From JAIPEI01 sp964443135 (GTDB lineage Bacteria; Desulfobacterota; DSM-4660; Desulfatiglandales; HGW-15): a DNA stretch of 64,000 bases. Of the stretch, positions 9,057 through 17,726 are shown piece by piece (positions within the stretch are counted from its first letter, which is position 1; each line of letters starts with the position of its first letter). Both the position numbers and the translations under genes were made by a program. The DNA is taken from assembly GCA_964443135.1 (NCBI GenBank), contig CAYUBQ010000018.1:1-64000 (forward strand), given 5' to 3'. Under the pieces are notes generated by a model. That model saw nothing but the letters and a program-made list of their open reading frames with translations, made no database searches and was not told the DNA's origin.

Positions 9057-9830
9057 CTACTTCTCTTTCGACCCGAAGCTCGCCTTGACGAACTCCCGGT
9101 TGAGCCGCGCGATGTGGGTGATCTTGATCTCCTTGGGGCAAACCGCCTCGCACTCCCGTTCGTTGGAGCAGTTCCCGAACCCCAGCCCGTCCATGGCCCG
9201 CTGCATGCCGAGGGCCCGCCGGGCCGCCTCGGGCCTGCCCTGGGGCAGGAGGGCCAGGTGGGAGACCTTGGCGCCCGTGAAGAGCATGGCCGAGGCGTTG
9301 GGGCAGGCGGCCACGCAGGCCCCGCACCCGATGCAGGCGGCGGCGTCCATGGCCTCGTCCGCCTCGGGCTGGGGCACGGGCAGGGTATTGGCCTCGGGCG
9401 CGGAGCCGGTGTCCACGGAGATGTACCCCCCGGCCTCCATCAGCCGGTCCAGGGCGGAGCGGTCCACCACCAGGTCCTTGACCAGGGGAAAGGCCCGGGC
9501 CCGCCAGGGCTCCACCACGATCACGTCCCCGTCCGAGAACTTGCGCATGTGGAGCTGGCACAGCGTGGTGGCGGGCTCCGGCCCGTGGGCGATGCCGTCC
9601 ACCACGGCGCCGCACATGCCGCAGATCCCCTCCCGGCAGTCGTGATCGAACTCGACGGGCTCCTTCCCCTCCAGGGCCAGACGCTCGTTCACCACGTCGA
9701 GCATCTCCAGAAAGGACATGTGGGTCTCCACGTCCGGGACGTCGATGTTCTCGAAGCGTCCCTTCTCCCGCGGGCCCTTTTGCCGCCAGACCTGCAGCTG
9801 GATGCGGATGGTGCTCTTCTCCTCGGTCAC
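9057..9830 (-). CDS. sdhB: Succinate dehydrogenase/fumarate reductase iron-sulfur subunit
   Basis: This 257-residue subunit carries electrons between flavin and quinone. The N-terminal ferredoxin domain has the 2Fe-2S cysteines in CREGICGMCG and a later TTLCQLHM. The C-terminal domain has CIGCGACVAACPNAS and CSNERECEAVCPKE for the 4Fe-4S and 3Fe-4S centres. It starts at a GTG that overlaps the sdhA stop as GTGA. The catalytic direction cannot be read from this subunit. Confidence 0.94.
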   Translation of the reverse strand: MTEEKSTIRIQLQVWRQKGPREKGRFENIDVPDVETHMSFLEMLDVVNERLALEGKEPVEFDHDCREGICGMCGAVVDGIAHGPEPATTLCQLHMRKFSDGDVIVVEPWRARAFPLVKDLVVDRSALDRLMEAGGYISVDTGSAPEANTLPVPQPEADEAMDAAACIGCGACVAACPNASAMLFTGAKVSHLALLPQGRPEAARRALGMQRAMDGLGFGNCSNERECEAVCPKEIKITHIARLNREFVKASFGSKEK

Positions 9831-11737
9831 TTGTAGCTCCTCCGGCTCAGCACCACGTTCTCAAAGCGGATGGGCTCCTCGTGGCGGCGGGGCGGCGCGT
9901 CGCCCCGGTACTCCCAGGTGGCCACGTGGCAGAAGTTCTCGTCGTCCCGCCGGGCCTCGCCGTCCTCGGTCTGGTACTCCTCCCGGAAGTGGCCGCCGCA
10001 GGACTCCCGTCGCTCCAGGGCGTCCCGCGACATGAGCTCGGCGAAGTCCAGGAAGTCCTGGACGCGGTAGGCCTTCTGGAGGCCCTGGTTCAGGTCGCCG
10101 GCGTCCCCGGGCACCCGGAGGTCCTTGGAAAAGGCCTCCCGGAGCTCGGCGATGAGCTCGACCGCCTCCTGGAGCCCGGCCTCGTTCCGGGCCATGCCGC
10201 AGTGCTCCCACATGATCTCGCCCAGCTTGCGGTGGAAGCTGTCCACGGTGCGGCTGCCCTGAACGGCCAGGAGCGACCGGACACGATCCTCGATCCCCCG
10301 GGCCGCCGCGTCGAAGGCGGCGTGGCCGGTTCCGACCGTGGAGGGGGCGGCCTCGGCCAGAAACCCGCCGATGGTGTAGGGGAGCACGAAGTAGCCGTCC
10401 GCCAGGCCCTGCATCAGGGCGCTCGCGCCCAGCCGGTTGGCCCCGTGGTCCGAGAAGTTGGCCTCCCCGATGACGAACAGGCCCGGGATGTTGCTCATGA
10501 GGTTGTAGTCCACCCAGAGCCCGCCCATGGTGTAATGGGTCGCCGGGTAGATCATCATGGGGGTCTCGTAGGGGTCCTCGTCCACGATGTTGCGGTACAT
10601 GTCGAAGAGGTTCCCGTACTTCTTGCGGATGGTCTCCCGGCCGTCCCGCCGGACGGCGTCGGCGAAGTCCAGGTAGACGGCGTAGCCCGTGGGGCCCACG
10701 CCGAACCCGGTGTCGCAGACGGCCTTGGCCGCCCGGGAGGCCACGTCCCGCGGGACCAGGTTGCCGAAGCTGGGGTAGCGGCGCTCCAGGTAGTAGTCCC
10801 GCTCCTCCTCGGGGATCTCGTTGGGCGGCCGCCCGTCCCCGGGCGACGCCGGGACCCAGACCCGGCCGTCGTTGCGCAGGCTCTCGCTCATGAGGGTGAG
10901 CTTGGACTGGTAGTCGCCGTGCCGGGGGATGCAGGTGGGGTGAATCTGGCTGAAGCAGGGGTTGGCGAAGAGCGCGCCCTTGCGGTAGGCCTGGAACGCG
11001 GCGCTCACGTTGCTGCTCATGGCGTTGGTGGAGAGGAAGAAGACGTTGCCGTAACCGCCGGTCGCCAGGACCACGGCGTCGGCCGCGTGGCGCTCCAGCT
11101 CTCCGGTGAGGAGGTTCCGCACCACGACGCCCACTGCGCGGTTCCCTTCCACCACCAGGTCCATCATCTCCCGGCGGGGGAACATCTCCACCTTGCCCGC
11201 GGCCACCTGACGGCAGAGGGCGCTGTAGGCCCCGACCAGGAGCTGCTGGCCGGTCTGCCCCCGGGCGTAGAAGGTCCGCGAGACCTGGGCCCCGCCGAAG
11301 CTCCGGTTGGCGAGCAGCCCGCCGTACTCCCGGGCGAAGGGAACGCCCTGGGCCACGCACTGGTCGATGATCTGGTTGCTGATCTGGGCCAGCCGGTAGA
11401 CGTTGGCCTCCCGGGAGCGGAAGTCGCCTCCCTTGACCGTGTCGTAGAAGAGGCGCCGGACGCTGTCCCCGTCGTTCGGGTAGTTCTTGGCCGCGTTGAT
11501 CCCGCCCTGGGCGGCGATGCTGTGGGCCCGGCGGGGGCTGTCCTGGATGCAGAAGGTCTTGACCTCGTACCCCAGCTCCGCCAGGGAGGCCGAGGCCGAT
11601 CCGCCGGCCAGACCGGTCCCCACCACGATGATCCGGTACTTCCGCTTGTTGGCCGGGTTCACCAGCTTCATCTCGAAACGGTGCCGGTCCCACTTCTCCT
11701 GGATTGGACCCTCCGGAACGCGTCCGTCGAGCTCCAT
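9827..11737 (-). CDS. sdhA: Succinate dehydrogenase/fumarate reductase flavoprotein subunit
   Basis: This 636-residue catalytic subunit binds FAD covalently and oxidises succinate or reduces fumarate. It has the dinucleotide motif VVGTGLAGGSASASLAELG, the flavin-histidine signature HSIAAQGGINAAK, and the family stretch MGGLWVDYNLMSNIPGLFVI. Length fits the quinol:fumarate reductase/SdhA branch found with diheme type B anchors. The ATG at 11737 has AAGGAGGATGAC before it and begins 1 base after the sdhC stop. It forms the C-A-B gene order with its neighbours. Confidence 0.94.
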   Translation of the reverse strand: MELDGRVPEGPIQEKWDRHRFEMKLVNPANKRKYRIIVVGTGLAGGSASASLAELGYEVKTFCIQDSPRRAHSIAAQGGINAAKNYPNDGDSVRRLFYDTVKGGDFRSREANVYRLAQISNQIIDQCVAQGVPFAREYGGLLANRSFGGAQVSRTFYARGQTGQQLLVGAYSALCRQVAAGKVEMFPRREMMDLVVEGNRAVGVVVRNLLTGELERHAADAVVLATGGYGNVFFLSTNAMSSNVSAAFQAYRKGALFANPCFSQIHPTCIPRHGDYQSKLTLMSESLRNDGRVWVPASPGDGRPPNEIPEEERDYYLERRYPSFGNLVPRDVASRAAKAVCDTGFGVGPTGYAVYLDFADAVRRDGRETIRKKYGNLFDMYRNIVDEDPYETPMMIYPATHYTMGGLWVDYNLMSNIPGLFVIGEANFSDHGANRLGASALMQGLADGYFVLPYTIGGFLAEAAPSTVGTGHAAFDAAARGIEDRVRSLLAVQGSRTVDSFHRKLGEIMWEHCGMARNEAGLQEAVELIAELREAFSKDLRVPGDAGDLNQGLQKAYRVQDFLDFAELMSRDALERRESCGGHFREEYQTEDGEARRDDENFCHVATWEYRGDAPPRRHEEPIRFENVVLSRRSYK

Positions 11738-11738
11738 G

Positions 11739-12389
11739 TCATCCTCCTTGGCCCAAGAGCGCGATGTAGAGCGGGATGGTGCCGAACCCTATGCCGAAGA
11801 CCAGACTGGCCGCGATGCCGAGCCTCTGGACGAAGGGCATGTACTTGGGGTGGTTCGCGCCGAGGGTCTGGAACAAGCTCCAGAAACCGTGGCTCACGTG
11901 GAAGGCCAGGACGATCATGGCGAGCACGTAGACGGCCACGATCCAGGGGCTCGAAAAAACGTCCGCGACGATGCGGTAGAGACTGGTGCCGACCCGGTCG
12001 GCGAAGTGGAAGTGGACCAGGTGCAGGATCACGAAGGCCAGGATGAGGATCCCGCTGTAGGGCATGGTGGCCGACCCCAAGGTCCGGCCGCCGGCCCGCC
12101 GCTTCACCTGATAGCGGTGCGGACGGGCCCGAAGGTTTGAGACGAACAGCCAGAGCCCGGTGAGGATATGCACCAGGGCCAGCACCACCAGCCCCCACTC
12201 GGCGGCCATCACCAGAGGCCCCAGCCGGTGGAGGCTCTCCGCGTAGGCCTCGAACAGGACGCCGCCCTCGAACAGGGTGAGGTTGCCGCCGAGGTGCACG
12301 GCCAGAAAGAGGAGGAAGCAGGCCCCGGTGAAGGCCATCATCAGCTTCTTGCCGACGGAAGAGAGAAGTGTGGACGCAAGCCAGTTCAT
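11739..12389 (-). CDS. sdhC: Succinate dehydrogenase/fumarate reductase cytochrome b subunit (type B)
   Basis: This 216-residue membrane protein has five hydrophobic segments with several histidines inside or at the edges of spans (FLAVHLGG, LALVHILTG, VILHLVHFHF, IVLAFHVSHG). This matches the single-chain diheme cytochrome b of Wolinella- and Bacillus-like enzymes. It anchors SdhAB and exchanges electrons with menaquinone. The reading frame also has a GTG at 12395, but GGAGG lies 8 bases before the ATG at 12389, so I use the ATG. Diheme type B enzymes can couple electron transfer to the proton gradient. Confidence 0.9.
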   Translation of the reverse strand: MNWLASTLLSSVGKKLMMAFTGACFLLFLAVHLGGNLTLFEGGVLFEAYAESLHRLGPLVMAAEWGLVVLALVHILTGLWLFVSNLRARPHRYQVKRRAGGRTLGSATMPYSGILILAFVILHLVHFHFADRVGTSLYRIVADVFSSPWIVAVYVLAMIVLAFHVSHGFWSLFQTLGANHPKYMPFVQRLGIAASLVFGIGFGTIPLYIALLGQGG

Positions 12390-12487
12390 CGGCACCTCCG
12401 CGGGACCGCCGGCCTGGTCGCCCGGCTCGGGGGCGCGCCCGGGCGCGCATTCCGCCGGATTCAGAAATCGCCCGGGGCCGGCGCGTT

Positions 12488-13429
12488 TCAGGGCGTCTCG
12501 AGCCGCTTCATGTCGTCCACGAGACCCTGGACGGCGGCGGCGGAGAGCTGAAGGGCCTTGTCTTCCTCCTCGGTGAGACGGATCTGGACGATCTCCTCCA
12601 CGCCGGCCTCGCCGAGCTTCACGGGAACGCCGATGAAGAGGTCCCGAATGCCGTACTCACCCTCGAGGTAGGCGGCGCAGGGCAGGATCTTCTTCTTGTC
12701 CAGCAGGATGGCCTCGCTCATCTCGACCGCCGCGGACGCCGGCGCGTAGTAGGCGCTGCCGGTCTTGAGGAGGCCTACGATCTCCGCCCCCCCGGTACGG
12801 GTCCGCTCCACCAGGGCCTGGATCCGCTCCTCGCTCAGGAGCTCGGTGATGGGGATGCCGGCCACGGTGGAGAAGCGGGGGAGGGGGACCATGCTGTCCC
12901 CGTGACCGCCGAGCACGAAGGCGTGGGTGTTCTCCACGCTCACGCCCAGCTCCATGGCGATGAAGGTGCGGAAACGGGCCGAGTCCAGCACCCCGGCCAT
13001 GCCGATGACCCGGGTCTTGGGAAAGCCGCTGGCCTCCAGGGCCACGTGGCACATGGCGTCGAGGGGATTGCTCACCACGATCAGGACGCTCTCCGGGGCG
13101 ACCGCGGCGACCTCCTTGACCACGCTCTCCATGATCCCCATGTTGGTGGCCAGGAGGTCGTCCCGGCTCATGCCGGGCTTCCGGGGGATGCCGGCCGTGA
13201 TGATCACGATGTCGGAGCCCTCGGCCTCGCTGTAGTCGCCCGAGGCGCCGACGATGCGGGAGTCGTGCTTCTCGATGGGTGCGGCCTCGGCGAGGTCCAG
13301 GGCCTTTCCGGCGGGGACCCCTTCCAGGACGTCCACCAGGACCACGTCCGCGAGCTGCTTCTCGGCAACGCGCATGGCCGCGGTGGCGCCCACGTTACCG
13401 GCCCCGACGACGGTGACCTTCTTGCGCAT
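12488..13429 (-). CDS. mdh: Malate dehydrogenase (LDH-like, NAD-dependent)
   Basis: This 313-residue enzyme interconverts malate and oxaloacetate. It begins MRKKVTVVGAGNVGATAA, a typical Rossmann start, and has the substrate-binding and catalytic stretches GIPRKPGMSRDDLL, VSNPLDAM and VLGGHGDSMVPL. The reading frame is open to 13471, but the ATG at 13429 sits behind a purine-rich GGGGGAAAAG and starts at the conserved fold boundary. It belongs to the MDH group found in Chlorobium and many anaerobes. It lies between the oad genes and sdhCAB, separated from the former by a stem-loop. Confidence 0.93.
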   Translation of the reverse strand: MRKKVTVVGAGNVGATAAMRVAEKQLADVVLVDVLEGVPAGKALDLAEAAPIEKHDSRIVGASGDYSEAEGSDIVIITAGIPRKPGMSRDDLLATNMGIMESVVKEVAAVAPESVLIVVSNPLDAMCHVALEASGFPKTRVIGMAGVLDSARFRTFIAMELGVSVENTHAFVLGGHGDSMVPLPRFSTVAGIPITELLSEERIQALVERTRTGGAEIVGLLKTGSAYYAPASAAVEMSEAILLDKKKILPCAAYLEGEYGIRDLFIGVPVKLGEAGVEEIVQIRLTEEEDKALQLSAAAVQGLVDDMKRLETP

Positions 13430-13451
13430 GGCTTTTCCCCCTTTCCCTGCA

Positions 13452-13505
13452 GAAAGGGTTCTTTTTCCCAATATCTGCGTCGATCCGAAAAAAAGAACCT
13501 CTTTC
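13452..13505 (-). promoter_or_regulatory. Intercistronic stem-loop between oadG-like and mdh
   Basis: GAAAGGGTTCTTTTT (13452-13466) pairs with AAAAAGAACCTCTTTC (13490-13505), a 15-bp stem with one bulge and a 23-nt loop. On the minus strand no U-tract follows the stem. A processing, stability or partial termination element separating the oad and mdh-sdh messages is more likely than a full terminator. Confidence 0.5.
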
Positions 13506-13512
13506 CGGGATC

Positions 13513-13983
13513 TTACTTCTTGGCTTCGGCCTTCTCCACCCGGGAGGAGATGATCTTTCCGGAGACGGTCATGCCCACGAGTAGCACCAGCAGGACCACG
13601 AACACGCCGATGTACCGGAGGAGCAGGGTGCCGATGATCCAGGTCCAGTTGTCCTTCATGATCACGATCCGGGTCTTGCCGCCCTCGGGCTCCTTGTCGA
13701 TGGTGATGGAGTGCCAGGGACGGTTGCTGTCGTCCTCGATGTAGGACTGGTCCGACCAGTTCCTGATCTTGATGTCCTCCATGCCCTCGAGCTTCTCCTT
13801 GTAGTAGGCGAGCACCTGATCATGGGTCTTGGGGGACATCACCTCGAGTCGTTTCTCGGTTCGTTTGATCTCCTCGCCCTCGGGCACCGGGACCCCCAGG
13901 AACTCCTCTGGGACCGGCTGGGCCGCAGCGGCCCCGGAGAGCAGGAAGCAGAAGATCGCGGTCAGCAGCATCAGTCGTTTCAT
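13513..13983 (-). CDS. Exported, C-terminally membrane-anchored protein; OadG-like candidate
   Basis: This 156-residue protein has an N-terminal signal peptide (LMLLTAIFCFLLSGAAAAQ), about 95 polar residues, one strong membrane span (YIGVFVVLLVLLVGMTVSG) and a short charged cytoplasmic tail ending KAEAKK. It follows oadB and oadA in the same orientation, in the slot where sodium-pumping decarboxylases keep the small gamma subunit. Classic OadG has one N-terminal span and no large exported domain, so this would be an atypical gamma or a scaffold protein. I do not recognise the exported domain. Function is inferred from position and the single span. Confidence 0.6.
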   Translation of the reverse strand: MKRLMLLTAIFCFLLSGAAAAQPVPEEFLGVPVPEGEEIKRTEKRLEVMSPKTHDQVLAYYKEKLEGMEDIKIRNWSDQSYIEDDSNRPWHSITIDKEPEGGKTRIVIMKDNWTWIIGTLLLRYIGVFVVLLVLLVGMTVSGKIISSRVEKAEAKK

Positions 13984-14056
13984 GGCTCGTCCTTTCGCAC
14001 GCGTCGGAGTGGAATCGAAAGCATTCGAGCGCTCACCACTGTCGAGGGAGCACGAA

Positions 14057-15202
14057 TCAGTCGAACATGGCGATGAACATCCCCGCGGCCGCGGCCGAAC
14101 CGATCACGCCCGCCAGGTTGGGGCCCACGGCGTGCATGAGCATGTGGTTCGACTTGTCGTACTTCAAGCCCTGCATCTGGACGACACGTGAGGCCATGGG
14201 AACGGCCGAGACGCCGGCGGCTCCGATCAGGGGATTGATTTTTTCTCCGAGAAACAGGTTCATGACCTTGACCGTGAGGATACCGCCGATGGTGCACACG
14301 GCAAAGTCCACCAGCCCCAGCCCGAAGATGAACAGCGGCTTCCAGCTCAGGAACTTGTCCGCGTGCATGGTCGCACCCACGGAGAGGCCCAGGAAGATGG
14401 TCACGATGTTCATGAGCGAGCCCTGGGCGGTGTCGGTCAGCCGGGCCACCACGCCGCTTTCCTTCATGAGGTTCCCGAGCATGAACATGCCCATCAGGGG
14501 GATGACCGAGGGGACGAGCAGGGCGATGATGCCGGAGGTGATCATGGGGAACAGGATCTTCTCCTGCCGGGACACGGTCCGCAGCTGGCGCATCTTGATG
14601 ACCCGCTCCCTGCTGTTGGTCATCAGGCGCATGATGGGCGGCTGGAGTATGGGGACCATGGCCATGTAGGAGTAGGCCGCCAGGGCGTTGGGTCCCAGCA
14701 GCTGGGGGGCCAGGTGCTGGGTGAGGTAGACCGTGGTGGGTCCGTCCGCGCCGCCGATGATCCCCACGCTTGCGGCCTCCTTCAGGGTGAAGCCCGCGAG
14801 CACGGTCCCGGTGAAGGTGATGAACACGCCCAGCTGGGCCCCGGCTCCGATGATCAGGACCTTGGGGTTCGCGATGAGCGGCCCGAAGTCGGTCATGGCG
14901 CCCAGGCCCAGAAAGATCACGCAGGGGATGATCTCCCACTCGAGCCCGTAGTGGTAGAAGAACTCGATCAGGTGAGGATGCCCGTCCCCTGAGTACCCCA
15001 TCATCGGCACCAGCGGGAAGTTGACGATGAAGATCCCGAACCCGATCGGAAGGAGCAGCAGGGGCTCGTACTTCTTGGCGATGGCGAGCCAGATGAAGAG
15101 GGAGCCGATGGCCCACATGACGATGATGTTGAACTGAAAGTTCCAGACGCCGGTGGTTCGCAGGGTGCTGAAAAGCAGGTCAAGTATTTCGTTGGACGTC
15201 AT
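14057..15202 (-). CDS. oadB: Sodium-pumping decarboxylase beta subunit
   Basis: This 381-residue integral membrane protein matches the beta subunit of oxaloacetate, methylmalonyl-CoA and glutaconyl-CoA decarboxylases. That subunit releases CO2 from carboxybiotin and exports sodium. The family stretches GGADGPTTVYLTQ and a C-terminal half rich in small residues (ANPKV, GAGAQLGVF, AAAGMFIAMFD) are clear, with about ten hydrophobic segments. It lies between the carboxyltransferase gene and the atypical gamma candidate, so it would couple oxaloacetate decarboxylation to a sodium gradient, or run in reverse to make oxaloacetate. Confidence 0.92.
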   Translation of the reverse strand: MTSNEILDLLFSTLRTTGVWNFQFNIIVMWAIGSLFIWLAIAKKYEPLLLLPIGFGIFIVNFPLVPMMGYSGDGHPHLIEFFYHYGLEWEIIPCVIFLGLGAMTDFGPLIANPKVLIIGAGAQLGVFITFTGTVLAGFTLKEAASVGIIGGADGPTTVYLTQHLAPQLLGPNALAAYSYMAMVPILQPPIMRLMTNSRERVIKMRQLRTVSRQEKILFPMITSGIIALLVPSVIPLMGMFMLGNLMKESGVVARLTDTAQGSLMNIVTIFLGLSVGATMHADKFLSWKPLFIFGLGLVDFAVCTIGGILTVKVMNLFLGEKINPLIGAAGVSAVPMASRVVQMQGLKYDKSNHMLMHAVGPNLAGVIGSAAAAGMFIAMFD

Positions 15203-15263
15203 GGGTTGTCTTCTCCTTGTGCATGCACTGTCACTGCGTGAAGACCGCCCGAAAGCGATCTGA

Positions 15264-16760
15264 TCAGAGGGAGGCCTTGCAGACCTGCTCGATGGCGGCC
15301 GCCATGGCCTCGTCCTCCTTGCGAATGTCCTCGAGTGTCTTGGGCTTCACCTCGGGCGGCTTCTCCTCCAGGCCGTACTTCCACTTCAGGAACTGCTGTC
15401 CCGTGTTGGGGTAGAGGGCGGCGATGAGCAGATCGAACTCGTCCTTGGCCAGGTCGCCCACCCGCTCCCGCACCTTGTCCAGCTCGGGCTCCAGGTAGTC
15501 GGCCGCCCGTCCGGTGACGGGGGTCTCGCCGCGCTTGTAGCCCTTGAGCACCTTCTTCTGCACCTCCGGGTCCACGCCCGTGGGGGTCTTCCCGTAGAGG
15601 CCGTAGACCAGGTCCTTGACCTCGTTGGTCACCATCTTGTAGCGGCCGAAGAGCACGTTCAGGACGGCCTGGACCCCCACGATCTGGCTGGTGGGGGTCA
15701 CCAGGGGCGGGGTGCCCAGCTCCCGCCGGGTCACCGCCACCTCCTTGTAGACCTCGGGCAGCCGGTCCAGGGCCTTGGCCTCCTTGAGCTGGCCCACCAG
15801 GTTGGAGAGCATGCCGCCCGGCACCTGGTGGAGGAGGACCCCGGTGTCGATCACGGACATCCGGTGCTTGGAGATGTAGTCGCGGTACTTGGGCGCTACC
15901 TCCTCCAGGTGCTCCCCCATCTCGAGGAGCAGCTCGATGTCGAACCCCGGGTCCCGGGTGGTCTGGTAGAGCGTGGCCACCAGGGGCTCCACTGCGGGCT
16001 GGGAGGTCCGCAGGGCGAAGGGCGCCAGGCAGGTGTCCACGATGTCCACGCCGGCCTTGATCGCCTCCAGGTAGATCATGGAGGCCATGCCGCTGGTGTA
16101 GTGGGTGTGGAGGTGGATGGGGATGGAGATCCCCTTCTTGAGCGCCGTCACCAGCTTGGCGATGTCGAACGGGCTCATGATGCCCGCCATGTCCTTGAGG
16201 CAGAGGGTGTCCGCCCCCATGTCCTGGATCTCCTTGGCCTTGGCCAGGTAGTAGTCCAGGTTGAAGACGTCACCGCCCATGCGGCGCTCCGTCAGAGAGT
16301 AGCAGATGGTCCCCTGGAAGTGCTTGCCGTTGGCCTTGATCCGCTCGACCACCGTCTTGAAGTTGCGGAAGTCGTTCAGCGCGTCGAAGACCCGGAAGAC
16401 GTCCATGCCCGCCTCGCAGGCCTTGTCCACGAAGAGCCGGGCCACGTCGTCCGCGTAGTTGCGGTAGCCCACGAGGTTTTGTCCACGAAGCAGCATGGAG
16501 AAGGGGGTGTTCTTGATGTACTTCTTGAGCGTCCGGATCCGCTCGAACGGGTCCTCGCCCAGGAAGCGGTGCATGGTGTCGAATGTGGCCCCGCCCCAGA
16601 CCTCCATGGCCCAGAAGCCCACGGAGTCCATCTTCTCCGCGATGGGCAGCATGTCCTCGGTGCGCATCCGGGTGGCGAACAGCGACTGGTGGCCGTCGCG
16701 GAAGGTGTTGTCCTGGATTTTGATGGGGTTTTTCGGTCCTTCTTCCAAAAACGGATCCAT
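15264..16760 (-). CDS. oadA: Oxaloacetate decarboxylase/pyruvate carboxylase carboxyltransferase subunit, no biotin domain
   Basis: This 498-residue protein has the 5S/pyruvate-carboxylase-type TIM barrel: IQDNTFRDGHQSLFATR near the start for metal and substrate binding, and the HxH metal pair in IPIHLHTHYTSG. The conserved carboxyltransferase domain follows. It ends in an acidic stretch with no C-terminal biotinyl domain and no AMKM-type lysine, whereas many OadA proteins of about 590 residues carry one. A separate biotin carrier must be supplied, and none is in this window. The ATG has AGAAGGAGGACGACACC before it. It is the first gene of the C4-acid block. Confidence 0.9.
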   Translation of the reverse strand: MDPFLEEGPKNPIKIQDNTFRDGHQSLFATRMRTEDMLPIAEKMDSVGFWAMEVWGGATFDTMHRFLGEDPFERIRTLKKYIKNTPFSMLLRGQNLVGYRNYADDVARLFVDKACEAGMDVFRVFDALNDFRNFKTVVERIKANGKHFQGTICYSLTERRMGGDVFNLDYYLAKAKEIQDMGADTLCLKDMAGIMSPFDIAKLVTALKKGISIPIHLHTHYTSGMASMIYLEAIKAGVDIVDTCLAPFALRTSQPAVEPLVATLYQTTRDPGFDIELLLEMGEHLEEVAPKYRDYISKHRMSVIDTGVLLHQVPGGMLSNLVGQLKEAKALDRLPEVYKEVAVTRRELGTPPLVTPTSQIVGVQAVLNVLFGRYKMVTNEVKDLVYGLYGKTPTGVDPEVQKKVLKGYKRGETPVTGRAADYLEPELDKVRERVGDLAKDEFDLLIAALYPNTGQQFLKWKYGLEEKPPEVKPKTLEDIRKEDEAMAAAIEQVCKASL

Positions 16761-16788
16761 GGTGTCGTCCTCCTTCTATGACCTGCAT

Positions 16789-16816
16789 TTATATCGCTTG
16801 TGAAATTTGTGTCAAT
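16789..16816 (-). promoter_or_regulatory. Strong sigma-70-like promoter for the oad-mdh-sdh-fum block
   Basis: On the minus strand TTGACA (16816-16811), a 16-base spacer and TATAAA (16794-16789) lie 28 bases before the oadA ATG. The perfect -35 box makes this the best promoter-like site in the window. Confidence 0.7.
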
Positions 16817-17015
16817 GGAATAGTGAACCCCTCACTCGGCGAAAAAAGGCAGAAAACGCCCTTTTGCCGCCGTTCGAACACCTGCCTTGTGCGGAAGCGC
16901 ATCGGGCACACGGACGGGCCCGGTCGGGAAGGGCGGGCGCGGCACAAAACGGATCGCCCTGTACCGGGTTCGGCTGTCCTGCAAGGTCGAGGTTGAACGG
17001 GTTTCGCGGGTCCGC

Positions 17016-17723
17016 TCAGATCCCGAGATAAGCCTCCCTGATCTCCTTGGATCCCTTGATCTCCTCCGGGGTGCCGTCCGCCTTGATGGTGCCCTCGTGC
17101 ATGATGTAGACGTAGTCCCCGGACCTGAGCGAAGCGTCTGCGTTCTGCTCGATGAGGAGCACGGTCAGACCGATGTCGGTTTTCATTTTATTAATGGTTT
17201 CGAAAACCTCCCTCACAAGAAGCGGGGCCAGGCCCTGGCTGGGCTCGTCCAGCATGATGAGCTGAGGGTGGGTCATCAGGGCCCTTCCGATGGTGACCAT
17301 CTGCTGCTCCCCCCCGCTCAGCGACCCGGCCGCCTGCCACTGACGCTCCTGGAGCCTGGGAAACAGGGTGAAGACCAGCTCCATGTTCTTGTCCCGGTGG
17401 GGAAGGGCCTTCTTGGGGTAGGCCCCCATGGCCAGGTTCTCGTACACGGTCATGTTCGGGAACAGGTGCTTCCCCTCCGGCACGAGCGCCAGGCCCAGGT
17501 CCACCTTCTTGTGGGTGGGGAGCGAGGTGACGTCCTCGCCGTTGTACCGCACCTGCCCGCCCCACGGGGGGACGGAGCCGAACACGGTTCCGAGGAGGGT
17601 GCTCTTGCCCACGCCGTTGGGTCCCAGCAGCGAGGTGATGTGCCCCTTCTTCACGGTGAGACTCGGCTTCCACAGGACCTGCATGGGCCCGTAGCCGGAC
17701 TCCAGGTCTTTGACGTCGAGCAT
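17016..17723 (-). CDS. livF: Branched-chain amino acid-type ABC transporter ATP-binding protein LivF
   Basis: This 235-residue ATPase has Walker A GPNGVGKSTLL, the signature LSGGEQQ, Walker B LIMLDEPSQGLAP and an H-loop-region stretch VLLIEQNA. The size and the LivF-specific VPEGKHLFPNMTVYENLAMGA separate it from LivG. It would pair with LivG to power uptake through LivHM. It is last in the operon, 3 bases after livG. Its middle segment FETINKMKTDIG is encoded by an unusually AT-rich run near 17170-17215. Confidence 0.92.
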   Translation of the reverse strand: MLDVKDLESGYGPMQVLWKPSLTVKKGHITSLLGPNGVGKSTLLGTVFGSVPPWGGQVRYNGEDVTSLPTHKKVDLGLALVPEGKHLFPNMTVYENLAMGAYPKKALPHRDKNMELVFTLFPRLQERQWQAAGSLSGGEQQMVTIGRALMTHPQLIMLDEPSQGLAPLLVREVFETINKMKTDIGLTVLLIEQNADASLRSGDYVYIMHEGTIKADGTPEEIKGSKEIREAYLGI

Positions 17724-17726
17724 GAA

